DNA of 64,000 nt from Evansella alkalicola (GTDB taxonomy: Bacteria > Bacillota > Bacilli > Bacillales > Salisediminibacteriaceae), in assembly GCF_019042735.1 (NCBI RefSeq), contig NZ_JAHQCR010000030.1, forward strand, positions 174,518-238,517, given 5' to 3'. This document shows positions 42,039 through 50,253 of the stretch, one piece after another. A model generated the notes under the pieces. It was given only the letters and a program-made list of their open reading frames with translations. It was not told the origin of the DNA and searched no databases. Every line of letters starts with the position of its first letter. Positions within the stretch are counted from its first letter, which is position 1. Position numbers and translations under genes: made by a program.

Positions 42039-43748
42039 ATGGAAACATTGACAGAAAAACCTTGGTTTGAGCACTATCCAGAAGAACAGCCTAGGACGAT
42101 TGATTATGAGGTTGCAACACTACAAAGCTACCTTAAACGAGCTGCAGAAAAGTTTCCTAATAAATCTGCACTCAATTTTATGGGAAAGGAAATGACATAC
42201 AGTGAGTTGTATGATTCAGCATTAAAGCTAGCGAATCAATTACGCTCTATTGGGGTAGAGCAAGGGGATCGTGTAGCAATTATGTTAGCTAATACACCTC
42301 AGGCTGTAATCTCCTACTATGGTGCCCTCTTTGCAGGAGCTATAGTAGTGCAGACAAACCCACTTTATGTGGAGCGGGAGATTGAACATCAGATGAATGA
42401 CTCTGGTGCTAAGGTGATCATTTGCCTAGATCTTGTGTATCCAAGGGTAGCTAAGGTACTCGAAAAAACTAAGCTTGAACATGTCATTGTGACTGGAATT
42501 AAAGACTACTTACCTTTCCCGAAAAATGTGATCTATCCTTTCATTCAAAAGAAAAATACTGGTATTAGTGTAAATTTAACCTATAATGAAAAACTTCACC
42601 CCTTTGTAGACTTTATGAATAAAGGGGAGGCTAATGAGATTGAAGTAGACATTAATCCTAAGGAAGATTTAGCATTGTTACAGTATACAGGTGGAACAAC
42701 AGGACCTGCAAAAGGGTGTATGTTGACTCACTACAACTTGACTGTCAACACGCAACAGTGTAAGGAATTGATGTATAAGATGGAAGAAGGGAATGAAGTT
42801 GTTCTTGCAGCACTTCCATTTTTCCATGTTTATGGGATGACAACGGTAATGAATTTATCTATTCGTATGGGATATAAAATGATTATTATGCCTAAGTTTG
42901 ATCCAAAGGATATTTTAAAGGCGATAGAAAAGCATAAAGTGACATTATTCCCAGGGGCTCCAACGATGTACATCGGTTTATTAAACCACCCTGATATAGG
43001 AAAACATGACCTGTCATCTATCAAAGCTTGTATCAGTGGTTCAGCACCATTACCTCTAGAAGTTCAAAATAAATTTGAAAAAATCACAGGTGGCCGTTTA
43101 GTCGAAGGTTATGGTTTAACGGAGACTTCTCCTGTAGCAACTTCTAATCTTCTGTGGGAAAAACGGAAAACAGGTAGTATTGGAGTACCTTGGCCAGATA
43201 CTGATGTGGCAGTTCTTTCTGCTGAAACAGGAGAGTTAGCAGGTACAAATGAAATCGGAGAGATAGTCATTCGTGGACCGCAAGTGATGAAGGGATATTG
43301 GAATCGTCCTGAGGATACACAGGCAACATTTAAAGATGATTGGTTCCTTTCAGGAGATATGGGATATATGGATGAAGATGGATTTTTCTATATCGTAGAC
43401 CGAAAGAAGGATATGATTATAGCTGGAGGATTTAACATTTATCCTAGGGAAGTAGAAGAAGTTTTATATGAGCATGAGGATATTCAAGAAGCTTGTGTCA
43501 TCGGTGTGCCTGACCCATATCGTGGTGAGACGGTTAAGGCCTTTATAGTACTGAAAGATGGAAGAAATGTATCAGAAAAAGAACTAGAGGAGTTTTCTAG
43601 GAAACATCTTGCAGCTTATAAGGTTCCGAGATTAATTGAATTTAGGGAAGAACTTCCGAAAACGATGGTAGGAAAAATTCTACGTCGAGTTTTAGTAGAG
43701 GAAGAAAAGAAAAAAATTAAAGAAGCAGCAGGTGTATCGGAAAAATAA
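42039..43748 (+). CDS. lcfA: Long-chain fatty acid-CoA ligase
   Basis: Activates fatty acids with ATP and CoA for beta-oxidation. It is an adenylate-forming enzyme: P-loop LLQYTGGTTGPAKG near residue 210, GYGLTETSP near 352, and DRKKDMIIAGGFNIYPREVE near 455, with the C-terminal catalytic lysine in LPKTMVGKILRR. The 569 residues match B. subtilis LcfA. The ATG follows GGGAGGAG. Same place upstream of fadR as in B. subtilis, but a second paralogue follows. Confidence 0.94.
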   Translation: METLTEKPWFEHYPEEQPRTIDYEVATLQSYLKRAAEKFPNKSALNFMGKEMTYSELYDSALKLANQLRSIGVEQGDRVAIMLANTPQAVISYYGALFAGAIVVQTNPLYVEREIEHQMNDSGAKVIICLDLVYPRVAKVLEKTKLEHVIVTGIKDYLPFPKNVIYPFIQKKNTGISVNLTYNEKLHPFVDFMNKGEANEIEVDINPKEDLALLQYTGGTTGPAKGCMLTHYNLTVNTQQCKELMYKMEEGNEVVLAALPFFHVYGMTTVMNLSIRMGYKMIIMPKFDPKDILKAIEKHKVTLFPGAPTMYIGLLNHPDIGKHDLSSIKACISGSAPLPLEVQNKFEKITGGRLVEGYGLTETSPVATSNLLWEKRKTGSIGVPWPDTDVAVLSAETGELAGTNEIGEIVIRGPQVMKGYWNRPEDTQATFKDDWFLSGDMGYMDEDGFFYIVDRKKDMIIAGGFNIYPREVEEVLYEHEDIQEACVIGVPDPYRGETVKAFIVLKDGRNVSEKELEEFSRKHLAAYKVPRLIEFREELPKTMVGKILRRVLVEEEKKKIKEAAGVSEK

Positions 43749-43754
43749 TACCGA

Positions 43755-43788
43755 CAGGTGAGTGAACTAATCGCTCACCTGTTTTTTC
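43755..43788 (+). terminator. lcfA terminator
   Basis: CAGGTGAG (43755-43762) pairs with CTCACCTG (43774-43781), followed by TTTTTT. Confidence 0.88.
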
Positions 43789-44044
43789 TAATTCATAATG
43801 CTCATCTGAGCACAAACAATATTTTCAAAAAAGCTTTGGGAATTAAATTGATATAACTTCATTCAAATTCCTTACTATATGAAAAAAGTTAAAAAAGTAC
43901 ATTATTACAAGAAGTACATAGTTAAATCGCATTGGAATTTTGAATTTGCTATGGTAAAAAAGTGATTTTTGCAAGCTTTTTAGTAGTAACATTATTTCGA
44001 ACAAAATAAAAAATTTAAAAAATTGTCACAAAATAGTTTATTTT

Positions 44045-44063
44045 TGTAATCGGTTTCATTACA
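44045..44063 (+). promoter_or_regulatory. cre-like palindrome before the second lcfA
   Basis: TGTAATCGGTTTCA fits the cre pattern TGWNANCGNTNNCA at every fixed position, and the wider site TGTAATCGGTTTCATTACA is an inverted repeat. Catabolite repression of fatty acid use by CcpA would be expected. The rest of the 360-base gap is AT-rich without other clear signals. Confidence 0.6.
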
Positions 44064-44124
44064 ATGGACATTAGAGGGGTTTAGAATGTCTTGTTTAGAA
44101 AGGGGATACAAAGGAGGACGTTTC

Positions 44125-45831
44125 ATGGGGGAAATAGTTCAAAAACCGTGGTTAGCTCATTATCCGGAAGAAATTCCTACCCATATTGATTATGACGAAA
44201 AGCCGCTTCAGGAATATTTAAAGGAAGCAGCAAAGGAAGATCCTGATAAGATACTTCTTCATTTTATGGGAAAAGAGATGAGCTTTCGTGAAGTGTACGA
44301 TGCGGCTCTTCGGTTTGCGAATAGTCTTCGCAGCTTAGGAGTGGAGAAAGGGGATCGCGTAGCTATCATGTTACCTAACACGCCTCAATCTGTATTTTGT
44401 TATTATGGGGCTTTGTTAGCTGGTGCCACTGTTGTTCAAACAAATCCATTATATGTAGAGCGTGAACTGGAGCATCAAATGGTTGATTCAGGTGCTAAAG
44501 TAATGGTTTGTATTGACCTAGTGTATGGTCGCGTGATGAATGTTATTAATAAGACGCAACTGGAACATGTCATTGTAACTGGTGTTAAGGACTTTTTACC
44601 ATTTCCAAAAAATCTCATTTACCCATTTATTCAAAAGAGAAATTACGGTTTTAAACCTGAGGTGGAGTATAACGATAGTACCCATTCACTTGTAAAACTT
44701 TTAAAAGGTTCAAAAGTAGAAGAAATACCATTAGAAATAGATGTGAAGGAAGAATTAGCACTCCTTCAATACACAGGTGGAACGACTGGTGTAGCTAAAG
44801 GAGTAATGCTTACACACCATAATCTTGTGGCTAATACTACCCAATGTAAAGAGTGGATGTATAATACGGATCATGGAAATGAAGTTATTTTATGTGCACT
44901 ACCATTTTTCCACGTGTATGGCATGACTGTAGGTATGAATTACGCAGTAATGGATCGATCAAAAATGGTAATATTGCCTCGTTTTGACACGAAGCAAGTG
45001 TTGAAGACAATTGAACAGCAACAGGCAACCATTTTTCCAGGTGCACCTACCATGTATATTGGGTTAATTAATGATCCAAACGTGAAGAAATATGATTTAT
45101 CCTCCATTGAAGTATGTATTAGTGGTTCTGCGCCTTTACCAGTAGAGGTTCAGCAACGATTTGAAAGCTTAACTGGTGGTAAGCTTTCAGAAGGATTTGG
45201 CCTTACGGAAGCCTCACCTGTTACCCATTTCAATTTAATGTGGGGGGAAAGGCCTACTGGTAGTATCGGTATTCCTTGGCCAGATACTGATGTAGCCATC
45301 ATATCTGCTGAAACAGGGGAAAGGGCCGAACCAGGGGAAATCGGTGAATTGGCAATTAAAGGACCCCAAGTAATGAAAGGTTACTGGAATCGACCAGAGG
45401 AGACGGAAGCAACATTTCATGATGATTGGCTTCTTACTGGTGATATGGGATACATGAATGAAGAAGGATTCTTCTACATTGTAGACAGGAAAAAGGATAT
45501 GATTATTGCAGGGGGCTTTAATATTTATCCCCGAGAGATTGAGGAAGTACTCTACGAGCATGAGGCAGTTCAGGAAGCTGTAGCCATTGGGGTTCCTGAT
45601 CCCTATAGAGGAGAGACAGTGAAAGTATTCATTGTATTAAAAGACGGTGCTGAAGCGACGGAAAAAGAGTTCAATGAATTTAGTAGAAAACACCTTTCTG
45701 CTTACAAAGTACCTCGCCTGTATGAATTCCGCGATGAATTGCCGAAAACTATGGTAGGTAAAGTACTACGAAGGGCTCTAGTAGATGAAGAAAAGAAGAA
45801 GTCAGAGTCAATAACAAAACAAAGCAGTTGA
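44125..45831 (+). CDS. Long-chain fatty acid-CoA ligase, second copy
   Basis: Paralogue of the preceding lcfA, with the same order of motifs: LLQYTGGTTGVAKG, GFGLTEASP, DRKKDMIIAGGFNIYPREIE and LPKTMVGKVLRR. The 568 residues align end to end with the first copy and share long identical runs, so the pair arose by duplication. ATG at 44125 follows AAGGAGG by 7 bases. It has its own upstream cre-like site and its own terminator, so it is a separate transcription unit. Chain-length preference cannot be read from the sequence. Confidence 0.92.
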   Translation: MGEIVQKPWLAHYPEEIPTHIDYDEKPLQEYLKEAAKEDPDKILLHFMGKEMSFREVYDAALRFANSLRSLGVEKGDRVAIMLPNTPQSVFCYYGALLAGATVVQTNPLYVERELEHQMVDSGAKVMVCIDLVYGRVMNVINKTQLEHVIVTGVKDFLPFPKNLIYPFIQKRNYGFKPEVEYNDSTHSLVKLLKGSKVEEIPLEIDVKEELALLQYTGGTTGVAKGVMLTHHNLVANTTQCKEWMYNTDHGNEVILCALPFFHVYGMTVGMNYAVMDRSKMVILPRFDTKQVLKTIEQQQATIFPGAPTMYIGLINDPNVKKYDLSSIEVCISGSAPLPVEVQQRFESLTGGKLSEGFGLTEASPVTHFNLMWGERPTGSIGIPWPDTDVAIISAETGERAEPGEIGELAIKGPQVMKGYWNRPEETEATFHDDWLLTGDMGYMNEEGFFYIVDRKKDMIIAGGFNIYPREIEEVLYEHEAVQEAVAIGVPDPYRGETVKVFIVLKDGAEATEKEFNEFSRKHLSAYKVPRLYEFRDELPKTMVGKVLRRALVDEEKKKSESITKQSS

Positions 45832-45852
45832 TAAAGTGAAAGTATGAAGTAA

Positions 45853-45886
45853 AGCCCGCTGTGATTAACATAGCGGGCTATTTTAA
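45853..45886 (+). terminator. Terminator of the second lcfA
   Basis: AGCCCGCT (45853-45860) pairs with AGCGGGCT (45872-45879), followed by ATTTT. Confidence 0.85.
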
Positions 45887-45913
45887 AAGCTTATAGGGCC
45901 TGGTTTTATTGGT

Positions 45914-46015
45914 TTAATAAGGGCGGTTACTGAAAAACGCAGCTCCCACAATTACTAAGAGAATAAATAGCACTAGTGTGATTAAAAAGATCATCGATAC
46001 AGCACCACCTTCCAT
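45914..46015 (-). CDS. YjcZ-like small sporulation membrane protein
   Basis: 33 residues on the minus strand: a glycine-containing start (MEGGAVSM), one membrane helix (LITLVLFILLVIVGAAFF) and the tail SNRPY. The helix LFILLVIVGAAF is the hallmark of the small YjcZ-type sporulation proteins. A ribosome-like GAAGGTGAG lies unusually far (about 20 bases) before the ATG, so the exact start is unsure. A sigma-K-like promoter stands upstream. Confidence 0.6.
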   Translation of the reverse strand: MEGGAVSMIFLITLVLFILLVIVGAAFFSNRPY

Positions 46016-46058
46016 GGTAAAACTAATACTTTTAATCTCACCTTCATAAAGGCTAATA

Positions 46059-46089
46059 TATTGTATGTAAGTGTACAATTTAGTGTATA
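46059..46089 (-). promoter_or_regulatory. Sigma-K-like promoter of the YjcZ-like gene
   Basis: On the minus strand CATACAATA fits CATANNNTA exactly, and TATACA, matching the ACA end of the -35, lies 16 bases before it. Confidence 0.5.
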
Positions 46090-46196
46090 GTGGAGAGCGG
46101 AACTTCTCCTACAACTAGATAACTTTTCCTCATTTTTTCCTAAAAAAAAGATTATTCATTTGACAGTTAGGATAAGATAATCTAAAATAATAAACA

Positions 46197-46214
46197 TGAA
46201 TGAATGATCATTCA
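46197..46214 (+). promoter_or_regulatory. FadR operator before fadR
   Basis: TGAATGAATGATCATTCA matches the B. subtilis FadR consensus TGAATGAMTANTCATTCA at 17 of 18 positions. It lies 33 bases before the fadR start, which suggests autoregulation. Confidence 0.75.
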
Positions 46215-46246
46215 TTTTTATTAGGGCGAATGGGGAAGTGATCATA

Positions 46247-46834
46247 TTGGCAAAAAAACGAGGACAAAAATACGATCAAATTATCGAGGCTGCTGTAAAA
46301 GTGATTGCAGAGAATGGCTATCATAATTCACAAGTTTCTAAAATAGCCAAGGAAGCAGGCGTAGCAGACGGGACGATATATTTATATTTCACGAATAAAG
46401 AAGCAATTCTAATATCTTTATTCGAGGAGAAAATGGGGAAGTTTGTTCAACATAGTAAAGAGCAGCTGGACATAGAAACATCTGTTGAAAATAAATTACT
46501 TAGGTTAATTTCACTGCACCTTGAGCAGTTAGAAGCTGATTACAACCTAGCAATCGTTACACAGCTAGAACTAAGGCAGTCTAACATCGCCCTACGTAAT
46601 AGAATTAATGAAATATTAAAAGGTTATTTAGGTTTAATCGATTCTATCATCATCGAGGGAGTGGAGGAAGGATTCTTCTCCGATGGTCTAGATATCCGAA
46701 TTGCACGGCAAGTTATTTTCGGTGCTATTGATGAAGTCGTGACAAACTGGGTCATGAAAGATCACCGCTATGAACTAACACCACTAGCAGAACCTTTAAA
46801 TCAAATGTTACTTAATGGTTTAAAAAAGCATTAA
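46247..46834 (+). CDS. fadR: Fatty acid degradation repressor FadR (TetR family)
   Basis: Repressor of beta-oxidation genes that is released by long-chain acyl-CoA. The TetR helix-turn-helix covers about residues 8-55 (YDQIIEAAVKVIAENGY, then GVADGTIYLYFTNKEAIL). The ligand domain includes LAIVTQLELRQSN. It closely follows B. subtilis FadR (YsiA). TTG at 46247 lies about 9 bases after GGGGAA and gives MAKKRGQKYDQI; GTG at 46238 would abut the ribosome site. fadB follows after a hairpin. Confidence 0.94.
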   Translation: MAKKRGQKYDQIIEAAVKVIAENGYHNSQVSKIAKEAGVADGTIYLYFTNKEAILISLFEEKMGKFVQHSKEQLDIETSVENKLLRLISLHLEQLEADYNLAIVTQLELRQSNIALRNRINEILKGYLGLIDSIIIEGVEEGFFSDGLDIRIARQVIFGAIDEVVTNWVMKDHRYELTPLAEPLNQMLLNGLKKH

Positions 46835-46840
46835 TCGATT

Positions 46841-46871
46841 CTATCAAGGTAATTATTGTATACCTTGATAG
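46841..46871 (+). other. Perfect hairpin between fadR and fadB
   Basis: CTATCAAGGTA (46841-46851) pairs perfectly with TACCTTGATAG (46861-46871). No T-run follows, so it may set relative expression of the two genes rather than end transcription. Confidence 0.6.
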
Positions 46872-46903
46872 AAAAGCTTTGTTTTATGAAAGGGGGTATT
46901 GTT

Positions 46904-47683
46904 GTGTCAACAACCAGGGTACAAGTGAGTAAGGATAGGGAAATTGGTTATGTTTCTTTAAACCAGCCTCCTGCAAATGCTTTATCGCAGACGATGATTG
47001 AGGAAATAGATGATGCATTTGAGCAACTTAGGGAAGACAAGGATGTAAAGGCTGTCATCCTTCATGGGGAAGGGCGTTTTTTTGCAGCAGGTGCAGATAT
47101 TAAGGAGTTTACTAAAACTACTGGAAAAACTAAATTCACGCAGTTAGCAAAGAGTGGCCAACAAGTTTTTTCAAAAATTGAAGCGTTTCCAAAACCAGTA
47201 ATTGCAGTTATTCATGGAGCAGCACTTGGAGGTGGACTAGAGTTGGCTATGGCTTGTCATATCCGTCTTGTAACTAAAGAGGCCAAATTAGGGCTACCAG
47301 AGCTTCAGTTGGGACTAATCCCAGGATTTGCGGGGACGCAGCGACTACCGAGGCTTGTTGGTAAGGCGAAAGCAACAGAAATGTTATTAACAGCTGAACC
47401 CGTTTCTGGAGAAGAGGCATGTAGGATAGGTTTAGCAAATCACTTCTACGAAGAAGATGAGATCATGGATAATGCTGTTAAGATGGCTAGAAAAATGGGG
47501 AATAAAAGTGCTACATCAATAAAATTTGCATTGGAATTATTAAATCTATCTGAAGATGCTACAGTAGAAGTGGGACAGGAAAAAGAAGCAGAGCGATTTG
47601 GGGACATATCTGAAACAGATGATGCAAAAGAAGGGATAATGGCTTTTATTGAAAAGCGAAAACCTAGTTTCAAAGATCAGTAG
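46904..47683 (+). CDS. fadB: Enoyl-CoA hydratase
   Basis: Crotonase-fold enzyme of beta-oxidation that hydrates trans-2-enoyl-CoA. The oxyanion-hole motif is GRFFAAGADIKEF near residue 60, and HGAALGGGLELAMACHIRL near 104 carries the second glycine loop; the catalytic glutamate region reads LPELQLGLIPGFAG. GTG at 46904 follows GAAAGGGGG by 7 bases and gives 259 residues. In B. subtilis (ysiB) it is likewise between fadR and etfB. Confidence 0.93.
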   Translation: MSTTRVQVSKDREIGYVSLNQPPANALSQTMIEEIDDAFEQLREDKDVKAVILHGEGRFFAAGADIKEFTKTTGKTKFTQLAKSGQQVFSKIEAFPKPVIAVIHGAALGGGLELAMACHIRLVTKEAKLGLPELQLGLIPGFAGTQRLPRLVGKAKATEMLLTAEPVSGEEACRIGLANHFYEEDEIMDNAVKMARKMGNKSATSIKFALELLNLSEDATVEVGQEKEAERFGDISETDDAKEGIMAFIEKRKPSFKDQ

Positions 47684-47754
47684 TAATAAATTTTTTTATA
47701 TAAAATTTACTGAATATTTTAAAGAGATTTAATTAACTAATGGGAGGGAATGGC

Positions 47755-48525
47755 ATGAATATTTATGTAATTATGAAGCGCACCTTTGACACAGAGGAAA
47801 AGATTCAAATCGAAAATGGAGAGATCGTTGATGATGGTGCAGAGTACATTATAAACCCTTATGATGAATACGCTGTGGAGGAGGCAATACAGCTTCGTGA
47901 TGAGCACGGTGGGGAAGTAACAGTTGTAACTGTAGGTGATGAAGAAGCTGAAAAGGAATTAAGAACTGCCCTTGCAATGGGAGCAGACAAAGCAGTGTTA
48001 ATTGAAGATGAAGATGTGGAAGAAGGGGATCAATATTCCACACAAACAATCTTAGGTGCTTACTTTGAAGATAAGGAAGTAGATATAATACTAGGTGGGA
48101 ATGTGGCTGTAGATGGTGGCTCTGGTCAAGTAGGCCCACGCCTAGCAGAACAATTAGGTATTAGTCACGTCACTTCTGTAGTTAAATTAGAAATTCAAGA
48201 TGGGAAAGCAACGGTAGAAAAAGATGTAGAAGGGGATATGGAAGTTATTGAGGTCGATCTTCCAGTTTTAATCACTGCACAGCAAGGATTAAATGAACCT
48301 AGATATCCGTCATTACCTGGGATCATGAAAGCGAAAAAGAAACCACTGGAAACATTGGATCTAGATGATTTAGATCTTGATGAGGAGGATGCAGAAGGAA
48401 AGACGAAGACTGTGGAAAGATATTTGCCTCCTGCAAAAGAAGCTGGAAAAATTTTAGATGGTGAACTAGATGATCAAGTCAATGAGCTAGTTTCTTTGTT
48501 AAAAACAGAAGCGAAAGTAATATAA
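47755..48525 (+). CDS. etfB: Electron transfer flavoprotein beta subunit
   Basis: Together with EtfA passes electrons from acyl-CoA dehydrogenases to the respiratory chain. The start MNIYVIMKRTFDTEEKIQI, the EEAIQLRDEHGGEVTVVTVG segment and GPRLAEQLGISHVTSV are typical. ATG at 47755 follows GGGAGGG; the frame begins a few codons earlier. The protein is acidic near its C-terminus (DLDDLDLDEEDAEG). It precedes etfA by 22 bases. Confidence 0.95.
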   Translation: MNIYVIMKRTFDTEEKIQIENGEIVDDGAEYIINPYDEYAVEEAIQLRDEHGGEVTVVTVGDEEAEKELRTALAMGADKAVLIEDEDVEEGDQYSTQTILGAYFEDKEVDIILGGNVAVDGGSGQVGPRLAEQLGISHVTSVVKLEIQDGKATVEKDVEGDMEVIEVDLPVLITAQQGLNEPRYPSLPGIMKAKKKPLETLDLDDLDLDEEDAEGKTKTVERYLPPAKEAGKILDGELDDQVNELVSLLKTEAKVI

Positions 48526-48547
48526 CAAACAGGAGGGGATGATAGCT

Positions 48548-49519
48548 ATGTCAAAGAAAGTTCTAGTTATTGGTGAAGTACGTGATGGTGATTTTCGTAA
48601 CGTTTCATTTGAAGCTACAGCTGCTGCAAGGGAAGTTGCGGCTGATGGTGAAGTAGTTGGAGTCTTACTGGGGGAAAATGTTAGCAGTTTAGCTAATGAA
48701 CTTATATACTACGGAGCAGATCGTGTATTAACGGTTGAGAGTGATAAATTAGCAAATTATACACCTGAAGGATATGCACAGGCGATCCAAGAGGTTGTAG
48801 ATCAAGAGGATCCAGACGGAATTATCTTGGGTCACACAGCTATTGGTAGAGATGTTGCTCCAAAACTTGCTGCTCGATTTAAGTCAGGATTAGTTTCAGA
48901 TGCTGTTAGTTTGGAAGTTGCTGGCGATGAAGTCATTTTTACTAGACCTATTTATTCAGGGAAAGCTTTTGAAAAAATAGTTGTTCAAGATGGGCTCACT
49001 TTTGCTACTATTCGACCAAACAACATTGCTGCTTTGGAGAAAGATGAATCTCGATCTGGTGAAGTAGCAAGTGTTCAAGTAGATATTACTGACTTAAAAA
49101 CGGTGATAAAAGAAGTGGTGAAAAATACAACATCTGGTGTCGACCTTTCTGAAGCATCTGTCATCGTTGCTGGTGGTCGTGGGTTGAAGGACGCTGACAA
49201 CTTTAAGCTGTTAGACGAACTAGCAGAAGTATTAGGTGGTGCAGTTGGTGCATCACGTGGAGCATGTGATGCTGAATATTGTGACTATGCTTTACAAATT
49301 GGCCAAACAGGTAAAGTAGTTACACCAGACTTATATATTGCTGTTGGAATAAGTGGTGCGATACAGCACGTTGCTGGTATGTCTAACTCCAAAGTTATCG
49401 TAGCTATAAATAAGGATCCAGAAGCAGAAATTTTCCAAATCGCAGACTATGGTATTGTTGGAGATTTGTTCGATGTTGTGCCTAAGCTTACTGAAGAATT
49501 CAAAAAGGTTTTAGTTTGA
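48548..49519 (+). CDS. etfA: Electron transfer flavoprotein alpha subunit
   Basis: FAD-binding partner of EtfB. The C-terminal FAD domain shows VVAGGRGLKDADNF near residue 205, GASRGACDAEYC, QIGQTGKVVTPDLYIAVG and GAIQHVAGMSNSKVIVAIN. The 323 residues are typical. ATG at 48548 follows AGGAGGGG. Same operon as etfB. Confidence 0.96.
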   Translation: MSKKVLVIGEVRDGDFRNVSFEATAAAREVAADGEVVGVLLGENVSSLANELIYYGADRVLTVESDKLANYTPEGYAQAIQEVVDQEDPDGIILGHTAIGRDVAPKLAARFKSGLVSDAVSLEVAGDEVIFTRPIYSGKAFEKIVVQDGLTFATIRPNNIAALEKDESRSGEVASVQVDITDLKTVIKEVVKNTTSGVDLSEASVIVAGGRGLKDADNFKLLDELAEVLGGAVGASRGACDAEYCDYALQIGQTGKVVTPDLYIAVGISGAIQHVAGMSNSKVIVAINKDPEAEIFQIADYGIVGDLFDVVPKLTEEFKKVLV

Positions 49520-49569
49520 TTCATTCCCCTAGTGGGAATAATAAACATAGATTTACTGTCCTTCTTATA

Positions 49570-49613
49570 CCAATTCTTATGGAAATGCACTTTCCAAAGA
49601 GTTGGTTTTTTTT
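49570..49613 (+). terminator. etfA terminator
   Basis: CCAA-TTCTTAT-GGAAA pairs with TTTCC-AAAGAG-TTGG, followed by eight T. A smaller hairpin, ATTCCC with GGGAAT, lies just after the etfA stop. Confidence 0.8.
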
Positions 49614-49788
49614 AGGCTATCTATATGAGCAATATTTTTGCTTCATTAGGGTAACTTATATAATATAGGAGTGTGAACTTTTTGTTTCTAGATAAGGCTG
49701 ATGAGCAAATTGTTATCTAATGTGATTTACTATCAGTATAATGTATATTAAGTAAAAAATTGTTTTATTTTTGAGGAGGAATTATTAA

Positions 49789-50103
49789 ATGGCAATTGTA
49801 AATGTTACTGATCAAAACTTTGGGAGTGAAACAGGTCAAGGTGTAGTATTAGCTGATTTTTGGGCACCGTGGTGTGGACCTTGTAAAATGATTGCTCCTG
49901 TACTTGAAGAGCTTGATGGTGAAATGGGAGACAAAGTTAAGATTGTTAAATTAGATGTGGATGAAAATCAAGAAACTGCTAGTAAATATGGTGTGATGAG
50001 TATTCCGACACTTCTTGTTTTTAAAGACGGAGAAGTTGTAGATCAAGTGGTTGGTTTCCAGCCTAAGGAAGCTTTGGCTAGCGTACTTAACAAACACGTA
50101 TAA
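49789..50103 (+). CDS. trxA: Thioredoxin
   Basis: General protein disulfide reductase of 104 residues. The active site WAPWCGPCKM is near residue 27-36, and the cis-proline loop SIPTLLVF follows. ATG follows GAGGAGG. It is monocistronic with its own terminator; an imperfect promoter (TATAAT near 49737) stands upstream. Confidence 0.97.
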   Translation: MAIVNVTDQNFGSETGQGVVLADFWAPWCGPCKMIAPVLEELDGEMGDKVKIVKLDVDENQETASKYGVMSIPTLLVFKDGEVVDQVVGFQPKEALASVLNKHV

Positions 50104-50128
50104 TAAGATAAACAAGAATAGAAGGCTG

Positions 50129-50168
50129 AAGAGGGTGAACCAGAAATATGGGGCATTCTCTTTTTTAT
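50129..50168 (+). terminator. trxA terminator
   Basis: AAGAGGGTG (50129-50137) pairs with CATTCTCTT (50154-50162) through G-U pairs, followed by T. Confidence 0.7.
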
Positions 50169-50253
50169 TTCAACTGTGAGATTGAAATTCCTTATGCTAT
50201 AGTGTAATCATTAAGATAGAGATTTTTCAATAATGACTGAGGAGCGAAGGGGA

